A stretch of DNA of 64,000 bases from Williamsia phyllosphaerae (lineage in GTDB: Bacteria; Actinomycetota; Actinomycetes; Mycobacteriales; Mycobacteriaceae). How positions within the stretch are numbered: position 1 is the stretch's first letter; every line of letters begins with the position of its first letter. Positions 27,037-40,576 of this stretch are shown piece after piece. The DNA lies in assembly GCF_014635305.1 (NCBI RefSeq), contig NZ_BMCS01000001.1, positions 2,852,001 to 2,916,000 on the forward strand, written 5' to 3'. Below the pieces are notes generated by a model. It did not search any database and was not told where the DNA came from. It was given only the letters and a program-made list of their open reading frames with translations. The position numbers were made by a program, and so were the translations under genes.

Positions 27037-28571
27037 CGCAGACAGTCCACGGCGCCACGGCGGGGATCGGCCCCGTCACCCCACTCGACGACGAGCATGT
27101 CGCCGAGATCGAATCGACCGAGGTCCCGCGGTACGCCCGTCACGAGCAGCCCTGCGGAATCGTGCATTTCGGCGTCGGCGGGTTCCATCGCGCGCATCAG
27201 GCCATGTACGTCGACCGGTTGCTCGGCGGTGTCGGCGACCACGGACGGGGTTCGGACATGCCGTGGACCATCTGCGGCGTCGGCGTGCTGCCGGGTGACA
27301 AGCGCATGCGCGACGCGCTCGCACCCCAGGACGGTCTGTACACCCTGACCCTCAAACACCCCGACGGTCAGGTCGAGACCACGGTCATCGGGTCGATCGT
27401 CGACTACCTCTTCGCGCCCGACGACCCGGAGAAGGTCATCGAGACCCTTGCCGCTCCGACCACCCGCATCGTGTCGCTGACCGTCACCGAGGGTGGCTAC
27501 AACATCTCCAGTTCGACCGGGGAGTTCGATCTGCGTGCGCCCGACGTCGAGGCCGATCTCGCGCCGAACGCGATCCCGCGCACCACGTTCGGACTGATCA
27601 CCGAGGCGCTGCATCGCCGCCGCGAGCGTGGGATCGCATCGTTCACCGTGATGAGCTGCGACAACATCCCGGGCAACGGCCACATGGCGCGGCGTGTGTT
27701 CACCGCGTTCGCGCACGCCAAGGATCGCGACCTCGCGGAGTGGATGGAGCTGCACACCAGCTTCCCGAACTCGATGGTCGACCGCATCACGCCGGCCACA
27801 CCGGCCGAGCTCGCACACGAGGTGGCGGCGCGGACCGGACTCATCGACCGATGGCCGGTCGTCGCCGAACCCTTCACCCAATGGGTGCTCGAGGACGACT
27901 TCGCCGACGGACGACCGCCGTTCGAGGACGTCGGGGTGCAGATGGTCGCCGACGTCGCCCCGTATGAGCTGATGAAGCTGCGACTCCTCAACGCCGGCCA
28001 CCAGACGTTGTGCTACTTCGGTTACCTGATGGGATACCGGCTGGTCGACGAGGCTGCACGGGATCCGTTGCTGGAGAGCCTGTTGCGCGCATACATGCAG
28101 AAGGAGGGTCGTCTGACCCTGCCCGCCGTCCCCGGGGTCGACGTCGACGAGTACATCGACACCCTGCTCGAGCGGTTCTCCAACCCGGCGATCGGCGACA
28201 CCATCGCCCGGTTGTGCGCAGAGTCGTCCGATCGCATCCCGCAGTGGCTGGTACCGGTCATCGTCGAGCGCCTACGCGACGGCGGATCGGTCACCGTCGC
28301 GGCGGCGGTGGTGGCGTCCTGGACGCGATACGCCGAGGGGCTCGACGAGCAGGGGGAGCCCATCGAGGTGGTCGATCAGCGCGCTGAGATGTTGTCGCCG
28401 TTGGCGCGTGACAGTCAGCAGGACCCGCGGGCCTTCGTCGGGGTCACCGACCTGTTCGGCGACCTTGCCGACGACGCGACGTTCATGGAGTCCTACACAT
28501 GGGCGCTGACGTCGCTGCGCGAGCGTGGAGCCCGGGAGACGCTCGTTGAGTTGGTGGGCGACGCCTCCTGA
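27033..28571 (+). CDS. Mannitol/arabinitol 2- or 4-dehydrogenase (long-chain polyol dehydrogenase)
   Basis: A 512-residue NAD-dependent dehydrogenase of the mannitol dehydrogenase family. The N-terminal Rossmann region has HFGVGGFHRAHQA near residue 45, and the active-site Lys lies in MKLRLLNAGHQTL near residue 315. Family members oxidise mannitol to fructose or D-arabinitol to D-xylulose; the nearby xylulokinase-like gene favours arabinitol, but both may be used. It starts at a GTG overlapping the previous stop and is convergent with the kinase, with 36 bases between stop codons and no obvious terminator there. Confidence 0.92.
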   Translation: MTQTVHGATAGIGPVTPLDDEHVAEIESTEVPRYARHEQPCGIVHFGVGGFHRAHQAMYVDRLLGGVGDHGRGSDMPWTICGVGVLPGDKRMRDALAPQDGLYTLTLKHPDGQVETTVIGSIVDYLFAPDDPEKVIETLAAPTTRIVSLTVTEGGYNISSSTGEFDLRAPDVEADLAPNAIPRTTFGLITEALHRRRERGIASFTVMSCDNIPGNGHMARRVFTAFAHAKDRDLAEWMELHTSFPNSMVDRITPATPAELAHEVAARTGLIDRWPVVAEPFTQWVLEDDFADGRPPFEDVGVQMVADVAPYELMKLRLLNAGHQTLCYFGYLMGYRLVDEAARDPLLESLLRAYMQKEGRLTLPAVPGVDVDEYIDTLLERFSNPAIGDTIARLCAESSDRIPQWLVPVIVERLRDGGSVTVAAAVVASWTRYAEGLDEQGEPIEVVDQRAEMLSPLARDSQQDPRAFVGVTDLFGDLADDATFMESYTWALTSLRERGARETLVELVGDAS

Positions 28572-28607
28572 TCGACGCGCGCAGGCGGTCGTTCCCGGCG
28601 TCGGGCC

Positions 28608-30011
28608 TCAGCGGTAGGTCCGGGCCTGCGCGGCGCGGTACTGCTCGAGGATCGACGGGTCGGGGTCGGCCTCGAACCGTTCGGTTCCCGACTGCGACCA
28701 GCGCGGCGGCGTGGCGGCCTCGGTCAGCGCCCACGCCGCCTGACGCGCGGCGCCGTCGGCGACGTATTCGCCTGGCTCGGGCACCGACACCGGCAGTCCG
28801 AAGATCGCGGGTGCCAACTCACGGATCGCGCGCGACCGCACCCCGCCGCCGACGAGGATGATCCGCTGCGTGTCGACGCCCTGGTCGGCGATGAACCCGA
28901 GACCGTCGGCGAGGGAGCAGAGCAGGCCTTCGACCGCGGCGCGTGCGATCGTCGCCGGGGTGGTGTTCGCGACCGACAACCCGGCCAGGGTGGCGCGGGC
29001 GTCGGGGAGATTGGGGGAGCGTTCGCCCTCAAAGTACGGGATCAGCGACACCCCGCCCGAGCCGGGAGCCGACGACAGCGCGAGGTCGGACAGGACGTCG
29101 AGGTCGACCCCGAGCATGCGGGCGATCGAGGCCAGGACCGGTGCGCCGTTGAGCGTGCACACCAGGGGCAGTTGGCGTCCGGTGGCGTCGGCGAATCCGG
29201 CCACGTATCCGGCGGCGTCGTGCGAGCCGACGTCGGTCACCGCCGAGACCACCCCGGACGTGCCGAGCGAGACGATGACGTCTCCGGGTCGCGCGTCGAG
29301 CGCCAGTGCGGCCGAGGCGTTGTCGCCTGCCCCGGCGCCGAGGCGGGCACCCCAGGTGCTCTCGCCCGCAGAATCGTGCGGCCCGAGAACCCGAGGCACA
29401 GAAGGGGTTCGGCCGCGCATCGCCATCGTCAGCAGGTCGTGGTCGTAGGCGCCGGTCTCGGCGGAGAAGTAACCGGTGCCGCTGGCGTCGCTGCGGTCGG
29501 TGGCCAGGTCGGCGAGGTCTCCACCGCCCCGCAGCTGCCAGGTCAGCCAGTCGTGCGGCAGACAGACCGCGGCGGTCGCGTCGGCGTGCGACGGTTCGTG
29601 GTCGGCGAGCCAGCGCAGCTTGGTCGCGGTGATCGATGCCACCGGCACCACCCCGATGCGTGCCGCCCACTCGGCAGGCCCGCCGAGTTCGTCGATCAGA
29701 TCCTGCGCTGCGTCCGCCGAGCGGGTGTCGTTCCACAGCAACGCATCCCGTACCGGGTTCCCGTCGGCGTCGAGGCAGATCATCCCGTGTTGCTGTGCGC
29801 CGACCGACACCGCGGCGACATCATCGAGGCCACCGGCGTCGGCGATCGCGGAGTGCATGGCACGCAACCACTCACGAGGGTCCACCTCGGTACCCGGTGG
29901 GTGCGCGGCCCGCCCGGATCGGACGAGGGCCCCGTCGTCGGCGTCGCGGACGACGACCTTGCAGGACTGTGTCGACGAGTCGATTCCGGCCACGAGAGTC
30001 ACCGTGGTCAC
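28608..30011 (-). CDS. xylB: FGGY carbohydrate kinase, xylulokinase-like
   Basis: A 467-residue FGGY kinase expected to phosphorylate D-xylulose formed from arabinitol or xylitol, feeding the pentose phosphate pathway. Visible features: [14 protein letters not shown] (phosphate-binding loop), VGAQQHGM near residue 77 and LLWNDTRSA near residue 98, as in xylulokinases, and the C-terminal ATP loop [13 protein letters not shown]. The GTG at 30011 is followed by in-frame GTGs three and six codons later, so the exact start is uncertain. It lies only 13 bases after treY on the same strand, so it could be read from the tre promoter as well as belonging to the polyol island. Confidence 0.88.
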   Translation of the reverse strand: MTTVTLVAGIDSSTQSCKVVVRDADDGALVRSGRAAHPPGTEVDPREWLRAMHSAIADAGGLDDVAAVSVGAQQHGMICLDADGNPVRDALLWNDTRSADAAQDLIDELGGPAEWAARIGVVPVASITATKLRWLADHEPSHADATAAVCLPHDWLTWQLRGGGDLADLATDRSDASGTGYFSAETGAYDHDLLTMAMRGRTPSVPRVLGPHDSAGESTWGARLGAGAGDNASAALALDARPGDVIVSLGTSGVVSAVTDVGSHDAAGYVAGFADATGRQLPLVCTLNGAPVLASIARMLGVDLDVLSDLALSSAPGSGGVSLIPYFEGERSPNLPDARATLAGLSVANTTPATIARAAVEGLLCSLADGLGFIADQGVDTQRIILVGGGVRSRAIRELAPAIFGLPVSVPEPGEYVADGAARQAAWALTEAATPPRWSQSGTERFEADPDPSILEQYRAAQARTYR

Positions 30012-30024
30012 GCTACCCGGACCG

Positions 30025-32370
30025 TCAGTCGAGCAACTCAAGAAGCGCCACGGGACCCTGCGCGAACGCATCGGCGACCGACACGGTCCCGGAGAACTCG
30101 TCGGTGGTGGTGCGCGATCGCCAGCGGCCCGCCGGCAGCTCGACGACCGTCGCGGCGGCCGCGTCGGGATCGGTGATCCGCACACGCGCGGCGAGCACCA
30201 GCACATCGGTGCCGCGAGCGAACGCGACGACCTCGTCGGCGGCCGGCCCGGTGGCGTACACCGGGGCATATGCGCCGTCGGCGCCGAACGACGCAGGGTG
30301 GTCGCGACGAAGTGCGAGCGCGGCCGTCACGACCGCGGTCTTCGGATGGTTGAGCGACTGACCGAAATCGACCGGGCGACGGTTGTCCGGATCGACGAGG
30401 GTGTCCTCGAACCATTCCGTGCCCTGATAGATGTCACCGAATCCGGGAACCAGCAGACCGAGGGCCTTGTGGGCCACGCAGACGTCGACGATGTCGGCGC
30501 GCATGGTCTCGATCAGTCCCGAGATCCCCACGCCCACCGGTCCGTCGAGGACGTCGTCGACCCAGGAGTGGATCGCCGATTCCATCTCGTCATCGGAGTC
30601 GGTCCACGACGTGACGAGCGCGGCCTCGCGGATCGCCTTGGTGGTGAAGTCGTGGAGTCGTTCCCGGACACTCGCGTCGGGGACACCGTCCAGCGGCCAC
30701 ACCCCGATGATGTTCTGCACCAGGAACAGTCCGGTCACCGCGTCTGGCGGGGGTGTCGCCGACACCATCGACGCGACGAGCTCGGAGAACTGATCGGGGT
30801 ACCGGGTCAGCAACCCGATGCGGGCACGGACGTCCTCACCACGCTTGGTGTCGTGGGTCGACAACGTCGTCATCGCCGACGGCCAGTCCCGTGCCCTGGC
30901 GACGTTGAACGCATGGAACTCGTCGACGGTCGTACCGAACCGACCGGGGTCGCCGCCGACCTCCTGCAGGCCGACGAGTCGGGCCGTGCGATAGAACAGA
31001 CAGTCCTCGACGCTCTTCGCGGTGGTCGCTCCGCAGACCTGGGCCAGGCGTGCGGACGGTTCCCCGTCCGAGGCGACCGCGTCGGCGATCATCCTGATCG
31101 CGGAGCCCAGTTCGGGGAGGCGGTCGCGCACCTCGTCGAACGTGGCGTCCAGACGCGACCGCAGGGTGGGGTAGTCGGCGCGGTACACGCCCAGGGACGC
31201 GACGACCTCACCGATGGCCGCGTCGAGCTCGGCGGCGGGCACCGCGGTGGCATCGGTGTCGCCGGCGTCGCGCGCGGCCATCCGGATCGCACGGGCGAGG
31301 CGCGCCCGTTCGGCGGGGAACATCTCGTCCAGGGTGCCGAGTTTGATCGCGTGCTCGGCGGTGTCGATCCAGTCGCGGTCGCCCGGGTTGCCGGTGACGC
31401 TGCGGTGCAGTTCGGTGAACGTCTCGACCGTGGTCGCGTCGACGAAGACGCCGTCGAGCACCCGCAGTGCCTCGTACCCGGTGGTGCCGTCGACCGGGAG
31501 CGCCGGGTCGAGATCCTCGTCCACCGACAGCACCTTCTCGATGAGCAGCAGCCGATCGTCGCCGATGTCGGCGCGCAACTGCTCGAGGTAACCCATCGGG
31601 TCGGTGAGGCCGTCGGGATGATCGACGCGCAATCCGTCGACGAGATCCTCGGCGACGAGACGGTGCACCAGCGTGTGGGTCGCGGCGTACACCGCCGGGT
31701 CCTCCTGGCGCATCCCGGCCAGTCCGTTGACCGCGAAGAACCGCCGGTAGCCGATGAGCCCGGAGTCCCAGGCCACCAGCCGGTACGCCTGGCCGTCGTG
31801 CGCCGTCTGCGGTGAGGTGGTGTCGGTGTGGGGTGCGAGCGGGAAGCGGTGTTCGTAGAAGCCCAGTTCCGTTGCGCCGGAGTCGTTCGTCTCCAGGGTC
31901 AGGGCCTCGACGTCGTCGGGCTGCCCGAGGACCGGCAGCGCGATGCGGCCGTCCGCGCCGTTGTCCGGGGCCCAGTCGATGTCGAAATGGTGCGCGAATT
32001 CCGAGGCGCTGCCGTGGGTGAGGACGTCCCACCACCACGGGTTCTGGCGGGGGCCCTCGACGCCGGTGTGATTGGGCACGATGTCGACGATGATCCCGAG
32101 CCCGGCGTCCGACGCCGCCCGACGCAGAGTCCGCAGACCGTCCATGCCGCCGAGGATTTCGGCGACCTCCGGTGGTGGCACCCAGTCGTAACCATGGGTC
32201 GATCCGGCCATCGCCGTCCCGATCGGTGACAGGTACAGATGGCTGACGCCCAACGCGCTGATGTGCGGGATCTGCCGGGCCGCATCGGCGAAGGTGAACT
32301 CGGCGGTCAACTGCAGGCGGTAGGTGGCGACGAACGCCGGTCGTACGCCTGCGGTGTCGGTCGTGCTCAT
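30025..32370 (-). CDS. treY: Maltooligosyl trehalose synthase (TreY)
   Basis: Cytosolic GH13 enzyme turning the reducing-end linkage of malto-oligosaccharides into an alpha,alpha-1,1 linkage, producing maltooligosyltrehalose for TreZ. The 781-residue protein shows the GH13 regions DIVPNHTG near residue 90, [21 protein letters not shown] and [10 protein letters not shown] near residue 505, and the TreY-typical N-terminus ATYRLQL. The ATG is 3 bases after the glgX stop, so the two are coupled. In the M. tuberculosis order treZ would follow directly; here the xylulokinase gene does. Confidence 0.95.
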   Translation of the reverse strand: MSTTDTAGVRPAFVATYRLQLTAEFTFADAARQIPHISALGVSHLYLSPIGTAMAGSTHGYDWVPPPEVAEILGGMDGLRTLRRAASDAGLGIIVDIVPNHTGVEGPRQNPWWWDVLTHGSASEFAHHFDIDWAPDNGADGRIALPVLGQPDDVEALTLETNDSGATELGFYEHRFPLAPHTDTTSPQTAHDGQAYRLVAWDSGLIGYRRFFAVNGLAGMRQEDPAVYAATHTLVHRLVAEDLVDGLRVDHPDGLTDPMGYLEQLRADIGDDRLLLIEKVLSVDEDLDPALPVDGTTGYEALRVLDGVFVDATTVETFTELHRSVTGNPGDRDWIDTAEHAIKLGTLDEMFPAERARLARAIRMAARDAGDTDATAVPAAELDAAIGEVVASLGVYRADYPTLRSRLDATFDEVRDRLPELGSAIRMIADAVASDGEPSARLAQVCGATTAKSVEDCLFYRTARLVGLQEVGGDPGRFGTTVDEFHAFNVARARDWPSAMTTLSTHDTKRGEDVRARIGLLTRYPDQFSELVASMVSATPPPDAVTGLFLVQNIIGVWPLDGVPDASVRERLHDFTTKAIREAALVTSWTDSDDEMESAIHSWVDDVLDGPVGVGISGLIETMRADIVDVCVAHKALGLLVPGFGDIYQGTEWFEDTLVDPDNRRPVDFGQSLNHPKTAVVTAALALRRDHPASFGADGAYAPVYATGPAADEVVAFARGTDVLVLAARVRITDPDAAAATVVELPAGRWRSRTTTDEFSGTVSVADAFAQGPVALLELLD

Positions 32371-32373
32371 GGC

Positions 32374-34812
<2,439 letters not shown>

Positions 34813-34895
34813 TCCCACCCTTGCGACGTCATCCTGGGAGCTTATCCGGCCGGGCCGGTCCGCTCATCTCGGGCGGTGCAGATCACGCCGGGTGC

Positions 34896-37133
34896 TCAGG
34901 CCCAGGGGAAGACGAGCTTCAACTGCCGATCGAGCTCGGGAGCGAGGCTCCGCACGAAGGTCGCGCTGAGGTGGTGCCAGTCGTGATAGACGGAGATGTT
35001 GCCGATGATCGCGGGGCACAGGGTGTCGGTGCACCAGCCCTTGCTGAGGTCGATCGGGTGCACGTTCGGGTAGTCCGCGACGATCGCGTCGGTCGGGTTC
35101 GTGGTCGAGTACTCGGGGTCCCGAGGGGTGCCGCACGACTTCGCGTCGCCGCCGTCGGCCAGACACGTCGGACTGTCGATGGCTCCCTTGCCGTTGTGCG
35201 GCCAGACGCTGTCCCGCACACCGAGAACCGGGATGCCCGCCTGCTTGAAACGGTCGAAGATCGGCAGGTAGTCCGGCGGCACCCATTCGCCGAGCACACC
35301 CTTGCGAGGACGCGTGGAGTTGGTGAACACCGCGTCCGGCTTGTCGGCGATGAGACGGTCCATCACCTTCCCGACCCAGGTGTAGCAGGCCGGGTACGGC
35401 ACGCCGTCCACCGAGACGTTGGGGTCGACCGACAGCGGACACCCGAACTTGAGGTAGGTCGTCACGCGGAAGTGGTTCTGCTTGCCCAGCATGTCGAGCG
35501 CCGATATCCAGTACTCGGCGTGCGAGCCGCCGGCGAGGGCGATGGTCTTCGTGGCCGTCGGATCGCCGTAGACCGCGACGTGGATGTCGGGGTCCTTGAA
35601 GTCGCTGATGTTGCCCTGATACGACGTCTCGGGCAGGTCCTTGAGGACCTCGAGCGCCTTGGGCACCGGGTCGACCTTGGGGACCGGGACATCATCGATG
35701 AGCGCGCGGGCACCCGGATAGATGCGCGGGTCGAGGTTGGTCGTGTCGACGACGATGTTGTCGACGTGACGTTCCCATGCCTTGATGCCGACGCCGGTGA
35801 CCAGCACACCGACCACGAGCAGCGTCGTCAGGGCTCCGGTGTAGCTCAGCACCGCAGTACGTGCTCGTCGGCCACGAGACGATGTGGTGGGCAGTACCGG
35901 ATCCCGCAGCGAATCAGAGGTCGCCGCTCCGTCGGCGCGGTGGTGACCGACCTTCGTCGTCGAGCGCTTCGCGCGCAGAGGATCCTCGACGTAGCGCTTG
36001 GTCAGCCACGCCAGTGCGATCGACAGCGCGATCAGGACGACACCCTCGGCGAAGTTCGCGTCGTTTTTGTCCCGCCACGCCAGGTAGAAGATCAGCAGCG
36101 GCCAGTGCCAGAGGTACAGCGCGTAGGAGATCGATCCCAGCCAGACCGGGAACCGACTCGCCAGACCGCGGTTGATCACCGGCATATCGACGCGTGCGCC
36201 GCGCTGGTTCGCCGTCGCGCCCGACCAGATGATGGCCAGGGTCGCGAGCACGGGAACCAGGGCGAGCGGGCCGGGGTAGGACTCGACGCCGACGATCCAC
36301 CAGCCGCAGGTGACGATGAGCGCGAGTGCGGCGACGGCCACCAGGTTGCGCAGGATCGTCGGGACACGCCACCGCGGCATCCACACCGCGAGCAGTCCGC
36401 CGGCCAGCGGTTCCCAGGTGCGCGCGATCGTGTCGTAGTAGTTGAACTGCTGGTTGATCGGCATCCGCATGTGTGCCCAGTAGAACGACACGGCGGCCAC
36501 GCCGATGATCGCTGTCGCGACGATCGCGCGGATGACGGCCGGACGCCGTAGCTGCGGCACGACGCGGGCCGCCAGCTTGAGCACGCCGCCGAAAGCCAGG
36601 GCGGTGAGGATCGTGATGACGAAGAACTGTCCCTGCACCGACATCGACCACAGATGCTGCAGAGGACTGTTGGCCGAGCTCGCGGCGGCGTAGTCCTGGG
36701 AATTGAACGCCAGGAACCAGTTCTGGTAGTACAGCGCGCTGGCGACGACCTCGCGTCCGGTCGCCACCCAGCGTGTCTGCGGGAAGACGACGATGGTCAG
36801 GACCGTGACGACGAGCAGCACCGTGATCAGCGCCGGCAACAGCCGGCGGGCCAGGCGGGTCAGTCGGGTGACCGGGTTGATGGCGTCGCGCAGCGTGACC
36901 GACGGACTCTGCGTGACGATGACGTGTTTGAGGAGCGACCCGACGAAGAAGTAGCCCGACAGCGTCAGGAAGACGTCGACGCCACCGGACACGCGGCCGA
37001 ACCAGATGTGGAAACAGGCGACCAGGGTGATGGCGATGCCGCGGAGTCCGTCGAGGTCGGTCCGATACGCCGAGGCGGGGTCGGCAGGCACCGTGCGCTG
37101 CCGCTCCGAGGAGCGGCTGGGGGCGGTCACCAC
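34896..37133 (-). CDS. Acyltransferase 3 (OafA/YrhL type) with C-terminal SGNH domain
   Basis: A 745-residue envelope protein. The N-terminal about 400 residues form the multi-helix acyltransferase-3 domain with YRTDLDGLRGIAI near residue 23 and the FLTLSGYFF block; a further helix near residue 430 leads to an extracytoplasmic SGNH hydrolase-like domain with AGGSHAEYW near residue 535 and the C-terminal DWHHLS (Asp-x-x-His). Such two-domain proteins O-acetylate cell-wall glycans or lipids, taking acyl groups across the membrane. Adjacent to treX in M. tuberculosis too (Rv1565c). The GTG at 37133 is followed directly by another GTG; neither has a strong ribosome site. Acceptor unknown. Confidence 0.9.
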   Translation of the reverse strand: MVTAPSRSSERQRTVPADPASAYRTDLDGLRGIAITLVACFHIWFGRVSGGVDVFLTLSGYFFVGSLLKHVIVTQSPSVTLRDAINPVTRLTRLARRLLPALITVLLVVTVLTIVVFPQTRWVATGREVVASALYYQNWFLAFNSQDYAAASSANSPLQHLWSMSVQGQFFVITILTALAFGGVLKLAARVVPQLRRPAVIRAIVATAIIGVAAVSFYWAHMRMPINQQFNYYDTIARTWEPLAGGLLAVWMPRWRVPTILRNLVAVAALALIVTCGWWIVGVESYPGPLALVPVLATLAIIWSGATANQRGARVDMPVINRGLASRFPVWLGSISYALYLWHWPLLIFYLAWRDKNDANFAEGVVLIALSIALAWLTKRYVEDPLRAKRSTTKVGHHRADGAATSDSLRDPVLPTTSSRGRRARTAVLSYTGALTTLLVVGVLVTGVGIKAWERHVDNIVVDTTNLDPRIYPGARALIDDVPVPKVDPVPKALEVLKDLPETSYQGNISDFKDPDIHVAVYGDPTATKTIALAGGSHAEYWISALDMLGKQNHFRVTTYLKFGCPLSVDPNVSVDGVPYPACYTWVGKVMDRLIADKPDAVFTNSTRPRKGVLGEWVPPDYLPIFDRFKQAGIPVLGVRDSVWPHNGKGAIDSPTCLADGGDAKSCGTPRDPEYSTTNPTDAIVADYPNVHPIDLSKGWCTDTLCPAIIGNISVYHDWHHLSATFVRSLAPELDRQLKLVFPWA

Positions 37134-37210
37134 GTGGTTGGTCTCGCTAGCTGTCGGGGGAAACGTCCGACACTCGGCGGTGTGAGCGTCGGCGAGGAGT
37201 CGCGGTCGTC

Positions 37211-37225
37211 GGTACGTAATGTACC
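37211..37225. promoter_or_regulatory. GGTAC-N5-GTACC palindrome upstream of bioA
   Basis: A perfect 5+5+5 inverted repeat (GGTAC-GTAAT-GTACC) lies in the 229-base divergent gap between the acyltransferase and bioA, closer to the former. It does not match the TGAAC-N3-GTTAC pattern known for corynebacterial BioQ. It could serve an unidentified regulator of either gene. Confidence 0.35.
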
Positions 37226-37323
37226 CGTCGTTACCGTGAATTCCACTTCCGCGACGCCTTGCCGCGCCGGTCGACCTGGCGAAACGGATGCGCGGACCGC
37301 CGCTCGCGCGGTAGCGTCACCGG

Positions 37324-37356
37324 CCCTGCGGGGCCGCACCGCAGGGTGGATACGCT
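37324..37356 (+). promoter_or_regulatory. Hairpin and -10 (TACGCT) directly before bioA
   Basis: An 8-bp perfect stem (CCCTGCGG / CCGCAGGG, loop ggccgca, 37324-37346) is followed by TACGCT at 37351-37356, only 6 bases before the bioA ATG. With that spacing transcription would start at or next to the ATG, giving a leaderless mRNA, and the inverted repeat would cover the -35 zone, as an operator would. Confidence 0.5.
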
Positions 37357-37362
37357 CGCGGG

Positions 37363-38652
37363 ATGGCACGGAAACCGCTGACCAGCGCCGAGATCACGGC
37401 GATCGACGACGAGTTGATCTGGCATCCGTACGGCTCCATGACGGCCGGCGGACCCGCACCGCTGGTGGTCGAATCCGCCGCGGGCACCAGGATCCGGCTG
37501 GCCGACGGACGTGAGGTCGTCGACGGCATGAGCTCGTGGTGGGCGGCGATCCACGGATACGCCCACCCGGTTCTCGACGCAGCCGCCCGGTCCCAACTCG
37601 ACTCGATGGCCCACGTGATGTTCGGCGGCCTCACCCACGAGCCGGCCGCCCGGCTCGCGCGGCTGCTCGTCGACATCACGCCCGAACCGCTGCAGCGGGT
37701 GTTCTTCTGCGACTCGGGGTCGGTGTCGGTGGAGGTCGCGGTCAAGATGGCGTTGCAGTACTGGCGCGGACAGGGCATCGACCGCCCGCGCCTGCTGACC
37801 TGGCGCGGCGGATATCACGGTGACACCTTCACGCCCATGAGCGTCTGCGACCCCGACGGAGGCATGCACTCGCAGTGGACGGGCGTCCTGCGCGACCAGG
37901 TGTTCGTCGGACCGCCCCCGTCGGAGTACCGCCCCGAATACGTCGCCGAGCTCGCCGATGCGGTCGCCGCACACCGATCCGAGCTGGCCGCGGTGATCGT
38001 CGAACCCGTGGTCCAGGGAGCCGGCGGGATGCGGTTCCACGACCCGCGCTACCTCGCTGATCTGCGGCGTATCTGCGACGACAACGACGTCCTGCTGATC
38101 TTCGACGAGATCGCCACCGGCTTCGGTCGCACCGGCGCCCTGTTCGCCGCCGAGCACGCGGGGGTCGCCCCGGACATCATGTGCGTCGGCAAAGCGCTGA
38201 CCGGCGGCTACCTGACGATGGCAGCGACCCTGTGCACCGAGCGGATCGCCACCACGATCAGTGAGGGCGAGATGGGTGTGCTCGCCCACGGCCCCACCTT
38301 CATGGCCAACCCCCTGGCGTGCGCGGTCTCGGTCGCGTCGATCGAACTGCTGCTCGACGGTGACTGGAGAGGCCGGGTGGCCGCGATCGGGACCCGGCTG
38401 CGCGAGGGCCTCGAACCGCTACGCCAGCACGACTCGGTCGTCGACGTGCGCGTGCTGGGTGCGATCGGGGTGGTCCAGCTCGACTCGGCCGTCGACATGG
38501 CCGTCGCGACCGGCGCGGCGGTCGACGCGGGTGCGTGGCTGCGGCCGTTCGGTGCGCTGGTCTACGCCATGCCGCCGTTCATCTCCTCGGTCGACGACAT
38601 CGACACCGTCGTCGCGGCCATCACCGCCGTGGTGCACGCGCACACCCGCTGA
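37363..38652 (+). CDS. bioA: Adenosylmethionine-8-amino-7-oxononanoate aminotransferase (BioA)
   Basis: PLP enzyme that aminates KAPA to DAPA in biotin synthesis, using S-adenosylmethionine as amino donor. The 429-residue product has the substrate-binding WHPYGSM near residue 20, [12 protein letters not shown] near residue 55, the PLP-contacting [11 protein letters not shown] near residue 247 and the PLP Lys in [10 protein letters not shown] near residue 276, all typical of BioA. No ribosome site precedes the ATG, consistent with the leaderless promoter proposed just upstream. It heads the bioA-bioF-bioD-bioB series. Confidence 0.96.
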   Translation: MARKPLTSAEITAIDDELIWHPYGSMTAGGPAPLVVESAAGTRIRLADGREVVDGMSSWWAAIHGYAHPVLDAAARSQLDSMAHVMFGGLTHEPAARLARLLVDITPEPLQRVFFCDSGSVSVEVAVKMALQYWRGQGIDRPRLLTWRGGYHGDTFTPMSVCDPDGGMHSQWTGVLRDQVFVGPPPSEYRPEYVAELADAVAAHRSELAAVIVEPVVQGAGGMRFHDPRYLADLRRICDDNDVLLIFDEIATGFGRTGALFAAEHAGVAPDIMCVGKALTGGYLTMAATLCTERIATTISEGEMGVLAHGPTFMANPLACAVSVASIELLLDGDWRGRVAAIGTRLREGLEPLRQHDSVVDVRVLGAIGVVQLDSAVDMAVATGAAVDAGAWLRPFGALVYAMPPFISSVDDIDTVVAAITAVVHAHTR

Positions 38653-38689
38653 GACGTCGAGTGGGCGGCTGCGGACGTCGAGTGGGCGG
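38653..38689. repeat. 16-bp direct repeat pair in bioA-bioF gap
   Basis: GACGTCGAGTGGGCGG occurs at 38653-38668 and again at 38674-38689, identical, with start-to-start spacing of 21 bases (two helical turns). The pair fills most of the 65-base gap between bioA and bioF. It resembles short intergenic repeat units rather than a promoter. Confidence 0.8.
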
Positions 38690-38717
38690 TAACGGCCGTG
38701 TGAGACGCTGAGCGACG

Positions 38718-39890
38718 ATGAATGCGCCTGATTCCCCCCGTCCCTCGGCACTCGACTGGCTGGTCGAGGCGGCGCGCGTGCGCGACGCCGAAGGGCTGCA
38801 CCGCACCCTGATCCCGCGCCACGCCGGCGACGATGTCCTCAACCTCGCGTCCAACGACTACCTGGGTCTGTCCACCGATCCGCGGGTGATCACCGGCGCG
38901 ACCGAGGCCGTTCAAACCTGGGGTGCGGGTGCGACCGCGTCGCGACTCGTCACCGGGACCACCGCCCTGCACGACGATCTCGAACACGAACTCGCCGAAT
39001 TCCTCGGGACCGCGAGCGCGCTCGTCTTCTCCTCCGGTTACCTGGCGAACGTCGGGGTGATCACCGCGCTCATGGGGCGCGGGGACCTCATCGTCAGCGA
39101 CGGTGGTGCGCACGCGTCCTTGATCGACGGATGCCGCCTCTCCCGGGCGCGGGTCGTGGTCGTCGACCGCGGCGACCACGAGGCCGTCCGGACCGCGCTG
39201 CGCGAGCGCACCGAGGACCGCGCGATGGTGGTGACGGACTCCGTGTACAGCATCGACGGTGCCGTCGCCCCGGTCGCCGAGCTCTACGCCGCGGCCCGCG
39301 AGCACGGCGCGCTGCTCGTGGTCGACGAGGCGCATGCGCTCGGTGTGCGTGGTCGCGGCGGTCGCGGGGTCGTCGACGAACTCGGACTGACCGGCGCTGT
39401 CGACCTCGTGGTCACCGCGGTGCTGTCGAAGTCGTTCGGATCGCAGGGCGGCCTGGTCGCCGGGCCGGCGACCCTGCGGGACCATCTCGTCGACCGCGCA
39501 CGGTCGTTCATCTTCGACACCGGCTTGGCGCCGTCGGCCGTCGGTGCCGCGCGAGCCGCACTCGGTGTCCTGCGCGCCGAACCCGACCTGTGCGACCGCG
39601 TCCGTGACAACGCCCGACGACTGGCGGCCGCCTGCGACGCCGAGGCCCCGTCCGCCGCCGTGGTGTCGTTGATCATCGGTGAGCCCGCCGACGCGCTCGA
39701 GGTGGCCCGTCGCTGCCGGGCCGACGGCGTCGTCGTCGGGTGCTTCCGGCCGCCGTCGGTCCCGCCGGGCACGTCGCGCATCCGACTCACCGTCCGCGCC
39801 GATCTGGACGCCGACCAGCTCGATCGGGTCGCCCAGGTCGTCAACCGTGCGCGCGCGGCCGTCGTCGCGGCGGACGCGGTCATCCGCTGA
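38718..39890 (+). CDS. bioF: 8-amino-7-oxononanoate synthase (BioF)
   Basis: PLP enzyme of the alpha-oxoamine synthase family condensing pimeloyl-ACP/CoA with alanine to KAPA. The 390-residue protein has [12 protein letters not shown] near residue 45, the cofactor-stacking [10 protein letters not shown] near residue 205 and the PLP Lys in [10 protein letters not shown] near residue 236. The stop shares one base with the bioD ATG (TGATG). Order bioA-bioF-bioD matches M. tuberculosis Rv1568-Rv1570. How the pimeloyl precursor is made is not encoded in the window. Confidence 0.95.
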   Translation: MNAPDSPRPSALDWLVEAARVRDAEGLHRTLIPRHAGDDVLNLASNDYLGLSTDPRVITGATEAVQTWGAGATASRLVTGTTALHDDLEHELAEFLGTASALVFSSGYLANVGVITALMGRGDLIVSDGGAHASLIDGCRLSRARVVVVDRGDHEAVRTALRERTEDRAMVVTDSVYSIDGAVAPVAELYAAAREHGALLVVDEAHALGVRGRGGRGVVDELGLTGAVDLVVTAVLSKSFGSQGGLVAGPATLRDHLVDRARSFIFDTGLAPSAVGAARAALGVLRAEPDLCDRVRDNARRLAAACDAEAPSAAVVSLIIGEPADALEVARRCRADGVVVGCFRPPSVPPGTSRIRLTVRADLDADQLDRVAQVVNRARAAVVAADAVIR

Positions 39891-40576
39891 TGTCGGTCCT
39901 GATCGTCACCGGGACGTCCACCGATGTCGGCAAGACCATCGCGACCGCCGCCATCGCTGCCGCGGTGGCAGAGGCCGGCGCCTCGGTCGGGGTCTGCAAA
40001 CCCGGGCAGACCGGCGTCGCGCCGGGCGAGCCCGGCGACATCGACGAGGTCGTGCGGCTGACCGGGGTGACCTCGACCGTCGAGGGGGCCCGATACCCCG
40101 AGCCGCTGGCACCCGAGACCGCGGCCGCTCGCGCCGGGATGCCTCCGCTGACCCTGACGTCGATCACCGACGCCGTGGCCCGGGTCGGGGACTGTGACGT
40201 CGTCCTCGTCGAGGGGGCCGGGGGAGTGCTCGTCCGACTGGGTGTCGACCTGACCGTGCTCGACGTGGCGACCGCGCTGTCGGCGCCGGTGGTCGTGGTG
40301 GCCGCGGCCGGACTGGGCACCCTGAACCACACCGAACTCACCGTCGACGCCATCCGTGCGCGCGGCATCGAGGTCAGCGGCATCATCATCGGTTCCTGGC
40401 CCGACGAACCCGATCTGGCCACCCGCTGTAATCGCGTGGACCTGCCGCGACTGACCGACACGCCGATCATTGGCGTCGTTCCCGCCGGCGCGGGGCGTCT
40501 GACACGCGCAGACTTCACCGAGCGAGCGCCCGGGTGGTTCGACCCACACTGGGTGCGGGGCCTGAAGGCGGGATAG
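39890..40576 (+). CDS. bioD: Dethiobiotin synthetase (BioD)
   Basis: ATP-dependent carboxylase closing the ureido ring of DAPA to give dethiobiotin. The 228-residue P-loop protein begins [19 protein letters not shown], containing the nucleotide-binding loop with the catalytic Lys; VCKPGQTG near residue 39 and VEGAGGVLV near residue 110 are conserved substrate and metal contacts. It is translated from the TGATG junction with bioF. Confidence 0.95.
   Translation: MSVLIVTGTSTDVGKTIATAAIAAAVAEAGASVGVCKPGQTGVAPGEPGDIDEVVRLTGVTSTVEGARYPEPLAPETAAARAGMPPLTLTSITDAVARVGDCDVVLVEGAGGVLVRLGVDLTVLDVATALSAPVVVVAAAGLGTLNHTELTVDAIRARGIEVSGIIIGSWPDEPDLATRCNRVDLPRLTDTPIIGVVPAGAGRLTRADFTERAPGWFDPHWVRGLKAG

Noticed and set aside
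37134..37362. BioQ-type operator upstream of bioA
   Set aside because: The only palindromes (GGTAC-N5-GTACC and an 8-bp hairpin) do not match TGAAC-N3-GTTAC; a partial GTTAC at 37230 lacks its partner half.
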